Made by a program: the position numbers and the translations under genes. Below the pieces are notes generated by a model that worked only from the letters and a program-made list of their open reading frames with translations, made no database searches and had not been told where the DNA came from. 8,901 nt of DNA. Source: Desulfovibrio sp. GTDB lineage: Bacteria; Desulfobacterota; Desulfovibrionia; Desulfovibrionales; Desulfovibrionaceae. The stretch covers positions 1 through 8,901 of the forward strand of contig JAAUYY010000076.1 of NCBI GenBank assembly GCA_014804865.1. The letters run 5' to 3'. This document shows, in pieces, positions 1 through 6,462 of this stretch. Every line of letters begins with the position of its first letter. Within the stretch, counting starts at the first letter, position 1.

Positions 1-155
1 GCTGCCTGCGCGTCGCTGCTGATCTGGCCAGCCACCCAAATAGTGATGACGCCCGAAAAGAATAAGATATACATCATCAGCATCTGGGGCCAGGTAAGGC
101 GCCAGATCGCCTTCGGACTCGCGCTTAAATTAGGTTTTGGGACTTGGGCGTTCAT
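1..155 (-). CDS. MATE family multidrug/Na+ efflux transporter, N-terminal fragment
   Basis: Reading leftward from the ATG at 155, 51 codons stay open and run off the left edge. The peptide has a short polar N-terminus, then an amphipathic start and first membrane helix (about residues 17-43) with the motif RLTWPQMLMM (19-28) followed by WVAGQISSDAQA (40-51). A Trp-Pro pair opening helix 1 and a V(A/G)G-x-I-S/G-x-x-A/Q-A end are typical of MATE antiporters, inner-membrane proteins that export drugs or metabolites in exchange for Na+ or H+. The start lies 9 bases past the lysA stop, with AAAGG about 5 bases before the ATG on the minus strand, so the gene is probably co-transcribed with lysA. 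No terminator separates them. The substrate cannot be inferred. Family assignment rests on 51 residues only. Confidence 0.7.
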   Translation of the reverse strand, partial: MNAQVPKPNLSASPKAIWRLTWPQMLMMYILFFSGVITIWVAGQISSDAQA

Positions 156-164
156 AAAAACCTT

Positions 165-1427
165 TTAGGGCAGGAGGCAAGCCGCGAGATCCTCCGCCCT
201 TTGCCTCCGGCGAATAAGATTGCAACAACCGTCTTCGGTTATCAAAACTTCGGCGGGGAGAAATCTGTCGTTATAATTGGAGGCCATGCTGAAGCCATAA
301 GCTCCCGCGTCAAGCAGGCCGATAACGTCTCCCTCCCTCATCTCTGGCAAGGGTCGATTTTTAGCGAGTATGTCGCCGCTTTCGCAGATATTGCCCACGA
401 CTGTCTGGCAAAGGAGATCCCTGTCGTCGGGAGCGTAAACTTCAATATCGTGCCACGCGTCGTACATTACCGGCCTTTGCAGGACATTGAAGCCAATATC
501 TGTTCCGACATATCGCGCGTCGCCGTTGTCTTTTATGGCGACGATCTGTCCGAGCAATGTTCCGCATTCGGCCATGACATAGCGACCGGGCTCGATCAGG
601 AATTTGCCCCGGTAACTGGTTTTCGCCTGAAAATCGCTCATCAACGCGTTCAGTCCTTCCGCGAGCGCGCCAAGATCCAGCCTTTTCTCGCCATCGTATT
701 TATGATACGGTATTCCGAATCCGCCGCCAAAATCGAGGATTTCCAATTGTTCAAACCGGTCGGGGGGAAGGGCGCGGGCGTATTCGAGAAGAAAAGAAGA
801 GGCGGCCAGATATTTTTCGGGACTCATGAAGAGCGAGCCAATATGCTGGTTAAGCCCGGCGAGACGCAAATCGTAACGTCGCGCGAGTTCGATAATTTCT
901 CCCATGCGGTCGGCGTCGATTCCGAATTTGGTATTCGCGCCGCCCGTAATTACTTTCGCGGAATGTCCCGCGCCGATGCCGGGATTGATTCTGCACATCG
1001 TTTTCGCGCCAGGCGCGATTTCTCCAAGGGACGCGAGTTGCGAGAGAGAATCGACGCTTACGAGACAACCGGCGGCTACGGCCTGACATAGTTCTTCGCG
1101 AGTATTGTTGTTTGAGATAAACAAGACGTTTTTGGGATCAAATCCCGCAAGGCGATCCATCGCCAATTCGCCGAGGCTCATGGCGTCGACCCGCAATCCT
1201 TCTTCCTTAACGACGCGCAGGAGCGCGGGATTGGAGTTGGCCTTAACCGAATAATTGACTTCGAACGCGGGATTGGCGGAAAGTTTTTTTAGATCCCGAC
1301 AGCGTTCGCGCAGGATCTTTTCGTTATAAACATAGAGAGGAGAGCCGTAAACGCGGAGCAGATCGCGCGGCGACAGGCGTCCAAAAAAATTTATCGATCG
1401 AGTGTATCCGCAGGCGGAACGGGACAT
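165..1427 (-). CDS. lysA: Diaminopimelate decarboxylase (lysine biosynthesis)
   Basis: A 420-residue fold type III PLP enzyme of usual LysA length. It decarboxylates meso-diaminopimelate to L-lysine, the last step of the cytosolic lysine pathway. Visible landmarks: YSVKAN with the PLP-binding lysine K62; HIGS at 195-198; the glycine-rich phosphate-binding loop GGGFG at 234-238; EPGRY at 279-283; CESGD at 348-352, giving the catalytic cysteine and substrate-binding glutamate from the partner subunit; and Y377 in GAYG, which contacts PLP. The stretch around 309-326 (TDIGFN..RPVMYDAWH) differs somewhat from the commoner DAG-N-L-RP-LY-A-H form but keeps the RP and Y-A-H residues. The start is supported by AGGAGG at 1433-1438, 6 bases upstream. 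Related PLP decarboxylases (ornithine/arginine or carboxynorspermidine) are less likely given CESGD. It is first of a leftward pair with the MATE gene. Confidence 0.93.
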   Translation of the reverse strand: MSRSACGYTRSINFFGRLSPRDLLRVYGSPLYVYNEKILRERCRDLKKLSANPAFEVNYSVKANSNPALLRVVKEEGLRVDAMSLGELAMDRLAGFDPKNVLFISNNNTREELCQAVAAGCLVSVDSLSQLASLGEIAPGAKTMCRINPGIGAGHSAKVITGGANTKFGIDADRMGEIIELARRYDLRLAGLNQHIGSLFMSPEKYLAASSFLLEYARALPPDRFEQLEILDFGGGFGIPYHKYDGEKRLDLGALAEGLNALMSDFQAKTSYRGKFLIEPGRYVMAECGTLLGQIVAIKDNGDARYVGTDIGFNVLQRPVMYDAWHDIEVYAPDDRDLLCQTVVGNICESGDILAKNRPLPEMREGDVIGLLDAGAYGFSMASNYNDRFLPAEVLITEDGCCNLIRRRQRAEDLAACLLP

Positions 1428-1432
1428 CGGAT

Positions 1433-1438
1433 CCTCCT
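1433..1438 (-). promoter_or_regulatory. Ribosome binding site of lysA
   Basis: AGGAGG on the minus strand, a full Shine-Dalgarno match 5 bases before the spacer ends at the lysA ATG (1425-1427 complement). It fixes the lysA start. Confidence 0.85.
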
Positions 1439-1448
1439 GATTTTAAAC

Positions 1449-1477
1449 TTGAAACGGCCAGTTACTCATATTATAGC
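1449..1477 (+). promoter_or_regulatory. Candidate sigma-70 promoter for the FKBP gene
   Basis: TTGAAA (1449-1454), 17-base spacer, TATAGC (1472-1477) on the plus strand. It would give a leader of roughly 105 bases before the FKBP ATG at 1591. It overlaps the minus-strand TATAAT of lysA, so polymerase binding to one gene would compete with binding to the other. Confidence 0.4.
1470..1475 (-). promoter_or_regulatory. Candidate -10 box for lysA
   Basis: A perfect TATAAT hexamer on the minus strand, about 43 bases before the lysA start. No good -35 lies at 16-18 bases. The nearest match, TTTACA (complement of 1488-1493), is only 12 bases away. An A/T-rich run lies between them. The promoter could depend on an activator or be weak. 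Confidence 0.45.
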
Positions 1478-1590
1478 CAAAAAATATTGTAAATAGCCGG
1501 ATCCCGCTTTCGCGCCGACGGGGAGGGGACGTTCGCCCCGAAACGAAGGCGGCGAGAGATCAGGCGGCGATTCGGCGAAAGGAGCGCGTT

Positions 1591-2034
1591 ATGCCCATAA
1601 AAAACGGCGATAAGGTAAAGGTTCATTATACAGGGTCTCTGGCCGAAGACGGAAAGGAATTCGACTCTTCGCGCGACAGGGAGCCGCTAGAATTTATCAT
1701 GGGCCGGGGTATGCTCATTCCGGGGTTTGAGAACGCTCTTCTGGGAAAGGAGGCGGGCGACAAGATAAGAGTCGAGATACCAGTAGAGGAAGCCTACGGG
1801 GCGATTGATCCGGAAAAAATATTCGCCGTATCCAAGGCTCAAGTGCCTTCCCATATTCCGCTCGAGCCGGGAACGCGGCTTGAGTTGACGAGCGAAAAGG
1901 GCTCGATGCCGGTGATCATCTCCGAAGTTGGGCCCGACGAGATCACCCTCGACGCGAATCACGAACTCGCGGGGAAAGATCTGGTATTCGACATAGAGGT
2001 TGTCGATGTTAAACCAGGCGACGAGAACAAATAA
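1591..2034 (+). CDS. FKBP-type peptidyl-prolyl cis-trans isomerase, SlyD/SlpA class
   Basis: A 147-residue cytosolic protein with no signal peptide. It catalyses cis-trans isomerisation of peptidyl-proline bonds and, in this class, acts as a folding chaperone. The FKBP half-domain at 1-70 shows VKVHYTGSL (9-17), the FD pair at 24-25, the GRGMLIPGFENALLG block (38-52) and AYG (68-70). Residues of about 71-120 form the inserted chaperone flap ('insert in flap') domain of SlyD/SlpA proteins. The chain returns to the FKBP fold with NHELAGKDLVFDIEV (123-137), where the usual proline after NH is a glutamate. The tail after 140 is short and acidic, without the His/Cys metal-binding region of E. coli SlyD, so it is closer in form to SlpA/FkpB. 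AAAGGAG at 1578-1584, 6 bases before the ATG, supports the start. It stands alone, divergent from lysA. Confidence 0.92.
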   Translation: MPIKNGDKVKVHYTGSLAEDGKEFDSSRDREPLEFIMGRGMLIPGFENALLGKEAGDKIRVEIPVEEAYGAIDPEKIFAVSKAQVPSHIPLEPGTRLELTSEKGSMPVIISEVGPDEITLDANHELAGKDLVFDIEVVDVKPGDENK

Positions 2035-2099
2035 TTTTAGCGACGACATTTATAGCGCGTCGCGATTGTTAATCCCCAACGCGCTATGGAGGATTAGCC

Positions 2100-2150
2100 A
2101 TGCGAAGACGCCCGCGAAATTATCCCCAGGCGAGCTTGCCTCGCCGTTAA
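2100..2150 (+). CDS. Possible 16-codon leader peptide upstream of glnN
   Basis: ATG at 2100 follows GGAGG (2088-2092) with a 7-base spacer and reads MRRRPRNYPQASLPRR before TAA at 2148-2150. Six of 16 residues are arginine and three are proline. The Shine-Dalgarno begins directly after the right arm of the first inverted repeat (2079-2087). The ORF runs across the left arm and inner stem of the nested hairpin, and its stop codon abuts the right outer arm (2151-2160). That geometry suits translation-dependent control of folding, as in leader-peptide attenuators. At this length chance cannot be excluded, and no known leader peptide is recognised. Confidence 0.25.
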   Translation: MRRRPRNYPQASLPRR

Positions 2151-2171
2151 GGGGTAATTTAAAGCGCGATT

Positions 2172-2180
2172 TGCTATAGA
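2172..2180 (+). promoter_or_regulatory. Possible extended -10 promoter element for glnN
   Basis: TGCTATAGA fits an extended -10 (TG-N-TATAGA) but has no recognisable -35 at 15-18 bases. A second consensus hexamer, TATAAT at 2212-2217, lies inside the loop and right arm of the third inverted repeat and also lacks a -35. No sigma-54 GG-N10-GC element was found in 2035-2422. The true glnN promoter remains unclear. Confidence 0.2.
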
Positions 2181-2410
2181 AGTTGTCTTCGCGGCTTCCA
2201 ACGCCGGATTTTATAATCCGGCGCGCCGCGACAATAGCGCGAAGGAGCCAAAAACCGCGCTTTTTGGCGGATGATCTTCTTCATGACCGTTTGAAAAACG
2301 GTTATGGAGACATACTTTTAGACAGCGAAGCGATCGAACAGCCCCGCGCGTTATTTATTTTATTTAAATGTCGCGCGGATTGCGATTGGCAATTCGCTAT
2401 AAGCGGAGTT

Positions 2411-2416
2411 AGAGGA
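2411..2416 (+). promoter_or_regulatory. Ribosome binding site of glnN
   Basis: AGAGGA, 6 bases before the ATG at 2423. It decides between this start and an in-frame TTG at 2183 that would add 80 residues absent from the family. Confidence 0.75.
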
Positions 2417-2422
2417 AAACAT

Positions 2423-4612
2423 ATGAGCGCGAATATCGGCAGGAATAACGCTATACAGGCCATAACGTCATACAAGCCGGACTTCGCTCCGCTAAACTTC
2501 GCCGAGTCAAAGCCGACCGATATTTTTGGTCGCAATGTATTCGACGATCGCGTCATGCGCGAGAGATTGCCCAGGAATGTTTATAAATCCTTGCGTCGAA
2601 CGATCGCCTTCGGGGAAAGGATGGATCCGGGGATAGCCGACACTGTGGCGGCCGTTATGAAGGACTGGGCAATAGAGAAAGGCGCCACGCATTTCACGCA
2701 TATCTTTTATCCGCTCACCGGGCAGACGGCCGAGAAACACGACAGTTTTCTAATGCCGGACGGCAACGGCGGAGTGATAGCCGAATTTTCCGGCTCCATG
2801 CTTATCAGAGGCGAGCCGGACGCGTCTTCCTTCCCGTCGGGAGGGTTGCGGTCGACTTTTGAAGCCAGAGGCTACACCGCGTGGGACGTTACAAGCCCCG
2901 CCTATATTATGGAAAACCCAAACGGGACATTTCTTTGCATCCCGACAATGTTTCTTTCCTGGACGGGCGTCGCTCTGGATAAAAAGACGCCGCTTTTGCG
3001 TTCGAATCAGGCGGTCAATCGCGAAGCGCTTCGTCTGCTCGAGCTTTTTGACGTTAAAACCGAACTCCCCGTGCAGTCTTACGCCGGCCTCGAGCAGGAA
3101 TATTTTTTAATTGATCACAATTATAATTTCGCGCGTCCCGATATTCAGGTGGCCGGGAGATCTCTCTTTGGCGCGAAACCGGCCAAAGGGCAAGAGTTTA
3201 GCGATCAGTATTTTGGCGTAATTCCGCAAAGGGTGCTTTCGTGCATGATGGAAGCGGAGCGGGAGCTTTACAAGCTCGGAGTGCCTGTGCGCACCCGGCA
3301 TAACGAAGCCGCGCCAAGTCAGTACGAGATAGCGCCGCTCTACGAGCCGAGCAATCTCGCGGTCGATCATAACCATATAATTATGGCCATCCTGCGCCAG
3401 ACCGCGAAAAGATACGGATTAAAATGTCTGCTTCATGAAAAGCCGTTTTCCGGCGTTAACGGCTCGGGCAAACACGTCAATTATTCTCTGGGCAACGCGG
3501 AGCTTGGGAGTCTCTTCGATCCGGGCGCCACTCCAAGCTCCAACGCCAAATTCCTCGTATTTTGTTGCGCCATGATTCGCGCCGTCCATAAATACGGAGG
3601 ACTTTTGCGCGCGACGGTCGCGAGCGCCTCCAATGATCACAGGCTGGGAGCGCACGAGGCGCCTCCGGCGATTATGTCCATATTTCTGGGAGATCAGCTC
3701 ACGGAAACCCTCGAGGCTTTTCGCGCGGGCAGGAGCGGCGAAGTTGGCGACCAAGCCGGGCGCGTGATGAACGTGGGCGTCGATACGTTGCCTCCTTTGC
3801 CGACGGATCCGGGCGATCGGAACAGGACAAGCCCTATCGCCTTTACCGGCAACAGATTCGAATTCCGCGCCGTGGGCAGCGGGCAATCCGCGGCTGGAGC
3901 GATTACCGCGCTAAACGTAATGATGGCCGACTCCCTCGGCTACGCCGCCGACTGGATCTCCTCCGCGTTAAAAAAAGGAAAATCTTTCAACGCGGCCATC
4001 GAGTCTTTCATTACTCATGTTATGGACGAACATTCGGCGGTCATCTTTAATGGAGACGGCTATTCGGATATATGGCATCGCGAAGCGGAAAGACGAGGTT
4101 TGCCCAATCTCGCCTCGACGCCGGACGCCCTGCCCGAACTGACATCGCCCGAAGTCATCGAGCTTTACGAAAAGGCGGGCGTTCTTACCCGTGACGAACT
4201 CCGCGCGCGTCAAGAAATTTATGTGGAACAATATTGCAAAACAGTTCGCACCGAGGCGTCCCTGGTTATCCGCATAGCGCGCACGATCGTATATCCGGCG
4301 GCTATCAGATATCTTGGCGAGCTCGCCAGGACCGCGGGCGAAACCAGGGCGCTCGGGATGGATTTCGATACCGGCGAACTGGAGCTTATTGGGAAAACGA
4401 CAAAGACTTTGCAAGAAGACACGAAAAAGCTGGAGAGCGAACTGGATGAAATATCCGCGCTCGGCGAGACTCTCGAAGCGGCCCGGAAATACTGCGACAT
4501 TATCCTGCCTCTGATGAGCGAAGTCCGAGCCAGCGTCGATCTGCTCGAAACCCGCGTAGCAGACGATCTCTGGTCAATGCCCAATTATCAGGAAATTTTA
4601 TTCGGAAAATAA
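2423..4612 (+). CDS. glnN: Type III glutamine synthetase (GSIII, GlnN)
   Basis: A 729-residue enzyme, the usual GSIII length and far longer than GSI or GSII. It makes glutamine from glutamate, ammonia and ATP in the cytosol, the entry point of nitrogen assimilation. GSIII-type N-terminal landmarks include [18 protein letters not shown] (90-107). The catalytic domain shows GLEQEYF (222-228) with metal-binding glutamates, [12 protein letters not shown] (340-351), the GSIII signature [14 protein letters not shown] (404-417), and [16 protein letters not shown] (467-482) with the ATP/glutamate-binding arginines. Residues of about 620-700 are helical and charged, matching the GSIII C-terminal extension. 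GSIII lacks the adenylylation tyrosine loop of GSI, so control is expected at expression level or by product inhibition. The frame stays open 80 codons upstream of the ATG, but that part has no family resemblance. It is followed by a convergent flgE; no clear plus-strand terminator is seen. Confidence 0.95.
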   Translation: MSANIGRNNAIQAITSYKPDFAPLNFAESKPTDIFGRNVFDDRVMRERLPRNVYKSLRRTIAFGERMDPGIADTVAAVMKDWAIEKGATHFTHIFYPLTGQTAEKHDSFLMPDGNGGVIAEFSGSMLIRGEPDASSFPSGGLRSTFEARGYTAWDVTSPAYIMENPNGTFLCIPTMFLSWTGVALDKKTPLLRSNQAVNREALRLLELFDVKTELPVQSYAGLEQEYFLIDHNYNFARPDIQVAGRSLFGAKPAKGQEFSDQYFGVIPQRVLSCMMEAERELYKLGVPVRTRHNEAAPSQYEIAPLYEPSNLAVDHNHIIMAILRQTAKRYGLKCLLHEKPFSGVNGSGKHVNYSLGNAELGSLFDPGATPSSNAKFLVFCCAMIRAVHKYGGLLRATVASASNDHRLGAHEAPPAIMSIFLGDQLTETLEAFRAGRSGEVGDQAGRVMNVGVDTLPPLPTDPGDRNRTSPIAFTGNRFEFRAVGSGQSAAGAITALNVMMADSLGYAADWISSALKKGKSFNAAIESFITHVMDEHSAVIFNGDGYSDIWHREAERRGLPNLASTPDALPELTSPEVIELYEKAGVLTRDELRARQEIYVEQYCKTVRTEASLVIRIARTIVYPAAIRYLGELARTAGETRALGMDFDTGELELIGKTTKTLQEDTKKLESELDEISALGETLEAARKYCDIILPLMSEVRASVDLLETRVADDLWSMPNYQEILFGK

Positions 4613-4694
4613 GCGAATGACAGCGGGCCGGAACAGACGGCGAAATTAACGCCCGACTTTCCGTCGACGTCTTGAGGCGGCAAAATTTTCCCCG

Positions 4695-4727
4695 GAAAAT
4701 AAAAAGGCCGGACTTTTTATCCGGCCT
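4695..4727 (-). terminator. Rho-independent terminator of flgE
   Basis: Perfect 8-base arms AGGCCGGA (4705-4712) and TCCGGCCT (4720-4727) around a 7-base loop. On the minus strand the stem is followed by TTTTTATTTT, about 40 bases after the flgE stop, a textbook intrinsic terminator. In the plus direction no T-run follows, so it would at best weakly stop glnN transcripts. Confidence 0.88.
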
Positions 4728-4766
4728 GGCATAGAGGAGGAGTAGTGTAGAAAAACGAGGAATATT

Positions 4767-6263
4767 TTAGCGCTTGATCTCCATAGCCTTTTGCAACAAC
4801 TGATCGGCGGTCGTAACCACCTTGCTGTTGGACTGGAAGCCGCGCTGATTAATGATCATATTTACCATTTCCTGGGCCAGATCGACGTTTGAGTTTTCAA
4901 TGTTATAGGCGTTGATCGTTCCGAAATTCTCGCTTCCGGCCGAGCCAATTTCCATCATGCCCGCTTCCTCGGTCGCCGCGAAGAGGTTGTTGCCTTCGCG
5001 TCTTAAACCGTCTTCGCTCGTAAAGCGACAGAGGGGAATTTCCCAGAGATCGACTGTCTCGCCGTTGGAATAGAGTCCCGAGATAACGCCTTCGGTAGAG
5101 ATGCTAGTGTTGCTCAAGAAGCCCTCGGCGTAGCCGTTCTGCTTGTAGCTATTGGAAAAAGACGTGGTCGCGAAAGCGGTCGTCGGGAATTCCGCGCTGA
5201 TCGAGGGATTGTCCATGCCGGGGAGCAGGGACGCGTTCTGTCCAACCTCCGCCGCCGAAGCGGGAGCGTTGGCCCAGCCTTCCGCGCTCACTCCAAAATT
5301 CAGGCTTACGCGCGAGCCGTCAAGCTCGAACACAGGATTGCCGTTTTCAATGTCGGCGGCGATCCAGTCTTCAAGATTCTGGCTGCCCTTGACCGCGGGA
5401 GAGAAGGCGGAGACGTTTTTCAGATTGCCTTGCGCGTCAAATTCGAGCGTTCCGGCCAGCAGAAGACCGGCGCCTTTTTCCGGATAGACGATTTCGCCGT
5501 TTTCGCCTGTAGTTACGGACTGTTCGTCCGCGATTATAAATTCGGTGTATTTGGAGCCGTTCGCGGAAGGAGCGCCGTCAAAATAAGCGTTCACCGTATG
5601 AGCCTTGCCCGTTTCGTCGTAGAGCGTCATCGCTTGAGAAAAAGCGGAGGAAACGGGAGAAGATTTTGTCGCGTCGTAACTCTGCAAAAGGCTGAAAAAC
5701 GGATTTTCAGAATTTACGGAGGTATCCGCGTTGTTGGCTACATTAACGGAAAGGGAGACTTCGGTAGTCGCTTTGGGAGCCAGAGTCCCGAATCGGTCGA
5801 TCTGCACGGGCGCAAGCTCGCCGCGAGATCCGTCGGCGTCAATGCGATAGCCGTTCAGAGCGTAGCCCTGGGGATTGCGCCAGACGCCTTGATTATCGGT
5901 AACGAAATCGCCGGCGCGAGTGTAATAGGTATTCTGACCGTCGGTTACCTGGAAAAAGCCTTTGCCATTGATGGCAAGGTCGGTCATATTGTTTGTGGAC
6001 TCGAGCGCGCCCTGCGTATAGCTGGTGCGCACGGCTTCGATCTGCAAGCCCATGCCCACCTGACCGATGGCCACGCGGGAATCATCCTGCGCGTTCCACC
6101 AGTTGCCCATGCTCGCCTGCGTCTGATACAGCACGTCGCTGAACAGGATGTCCTGTTTTTTGAAGCCTATTGTGCTGACATTGGCAAGGTTATTGGTAGT
6201 TACATGCATGCCTTCGGCGAGGCCTTTCATGCCTGTCGCGCCTATATATAGAGATGAATTCAC
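4767..6263 (-). CDS. flgE: Flagellar hook protein FlgE
   Basis: A 498-residue axial flagellar protein forming the curved hook that joins rod and filament. It is exported by the flagellar type III system, hence no cleaved signal peptide. The N-terminal rod/hook helix carries TTNNLANVSTIGFK (22-35). DLAINGKGFFQV (95-106) is the conserved FlgE/F/G core motif. The middle (about 140-400) is the variable, Ser/Asn/Ala-rich surface region. The C-terminal helix (459-498) has NVDLAQEMVNMIINQRGFQ and ends in LLQKAMEIKR. Length and the large central region favour FlgE over FlgF or FlgG (about 250-260 residues). Translation begins at GTG (complement of 6261-6263) with GGAGG at 6271-6275 and a 7-base spacer. 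It has its own sigma-54 type promoter and terminator, so it is probably monocistronic. No other flagellar genes lie beside it. Confidence 0.93.
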   Translation of the reverse strand: MNSSLYIGATGMKGLAEGMHVTTNNLANVSTIGFKKQDILFSDVLYQTQASMGNWWNAQDDSRVAIGQVGMGLQIEAVRTSYTQGALESTNNMTDLAINGKGFFQVTDGQNTYYTRAGDFVTDNQGVWRNPQGYALNGYRIDADGSRGELAPVQIDRFGTLAPKATTEVSLSVNVANNADTSVNSENPFFSLLQSYDATKSSPVSSAFSQAMTLYDETGKAHTVNAYFDGAPSANGSKYTEFIIADEQSVTTGENGEIVYPEKGAGLLLAGTLEFDAQGNLKNVSAFSPAVKGSQNLEDWIAADIENGNPVFELDGSRVSLNFGVSAEGWANAPASAAEVGQNASLLPGMDNPSISAEFPTTAFATTSFSNSYKQNGYAEGFLSNTSISTEGVISGLYSNGETVDLWEIPLCRFTSEDGLRREGNNLFAATEEAGMMEIGSAGSENFGTINAYNIENSNVDLAQEMVNMIINQRGFQSNSKVVTTADQLLQKAMEIKR

Positions 6264-6315
6264 GATTTAGCCTCCGGATAAGTTGGGAAAATATTTCCGC
6301 TGTCGCCCTAAATAA

Positions 6316-6331
6316 AGCAGGATCCGTGCCA
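6316..6331 (-). promoter_or_regulatory. Sigma-54 (RpoN) -24/-12 promoter of flgE
   Basis: On the minus strand the site reads TGGCACGGATCCTGCT, with the defining GG and GC dinucleotides exactly 10 bases apart and the TGGCACG half perfect. The expected transcript start near 6306 gives a 5' leader of about 43 bases before the flgE GTG. Hook genes are commonly RpoN-dependent class II/III flagellar genes, so context and sequence agree. A 5-base inverted repeat (GGAAA/TTTCC, 6286-6298) lies in the leader. Confidence 0.8.
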
Positions 6332-6378
6332 GCCTACGCCATCTCATGGCCGACGATTTCCGGTCGAATCCCGGCTAT

Positions 6379-6407
6379 TTTACAAAATTTGCTCTCGCGA
6401 CTATAAT
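6379..6407 (+). promoter_or_regulatory. Sigma-70 promoter of the M16 peptidase gene
   Basis: TTTACA (6379-6384), 17-base spacer, TATAAT (6402-6407): five of six and six of six consensus matches at the ideal spacing. The transcript would start near 6413-6415, leaving a leader of about 50 bases. It points away from the flgE sigma-54 site. Confidence 0.8.
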
Positions 6408-6419
6408 CTTGCGGATTAT
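6403..6419 (+). repeat. Inverted repeat over the -10 and start site of the M16 promoter
   Basis: ATAATC (6403-6408) and GATTAT (6414-6419) with a 5-base spacer. It covers the -10 box and the predicted transcript start, a position suited to a repressor. Six-base arms in AT-rich promoter DNA can also arise by chance. Confidence 0.3.
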
Positions 6420-6462
6420 GTATTAAAACGCGAATATCGAGCATTAAAAACAGGATTTATAA

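Larger units (their letters stand above)
2052..2378 (+). promoter_or_regulatory. Stem-loop-rich leader/intergenic region upstream of glnN
   Basis: The 388-base gap between the FKBP stop and the glnN ATG holds a series of inverted repeats with perfect arms unless noted. (1) ATAGCGCGT 2052-2060 with 2079-2087, 18-base loop. (2) A nested hairpin: outer arms 2117-2127 and 2151-2160 (one bulged T), inner arms GGCGAG 2129-2134 and 2140-2145. (3) CGCCGGATT 2202-2210 with 2215-2223, TTAT loop. (4) GCCAAAAA 2247-2254 with 2261-2268, 6-base loop. (5) ACCGTTT 2286-2292 with 2296-2302, 3-base loop. (6) CCGCGCG 2344-2350 with 2372-2378 around an AT-rich 21-base loop. None is followed by a T-run, so they are not standard terminators. 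They could form a structured 5' leader of glnN, a small RNA, or DNA-level sites. Strand is assumed from glnN. I do not recognise a named riboswitch. Confidence 0.5.

Noticed and set aside
144..1091. 315-codon plus-strand open frame opposite lysA
   Set aside because: It lies antisense to a clearly conserved lysA carrying all its catalytic motifs. The translation shows no recognisable domain, and long antisense frames are common with this codon use.
1520..1540. GGGG/CCCC hairpin in the FKBP leader
   Set aside because: Only four paired bases in GC-rich sequence, which is expected by chance.
2381..2403. Possible glnN sigma-54 or sigma-70 promoter around TTGGCA and TATAAG
   Set aside because: The GG is not followed by GC at 10 bases, and TATAAG has no -35 at a workable distance.
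4640..4690. Possible plus-strand terminator for glnN (CGCCCGAC ... GTCG ... GGCG)
   Set aside because: The stem is imperfect with large internal gaps and only a short T4 follows, too weak to call.
5430..6251. 273-codon plus-strand open frame opposite flgE
   Set aside because: It is antisense to flgE and mirrors its codons, with no ribosome binding site or family resemblance.
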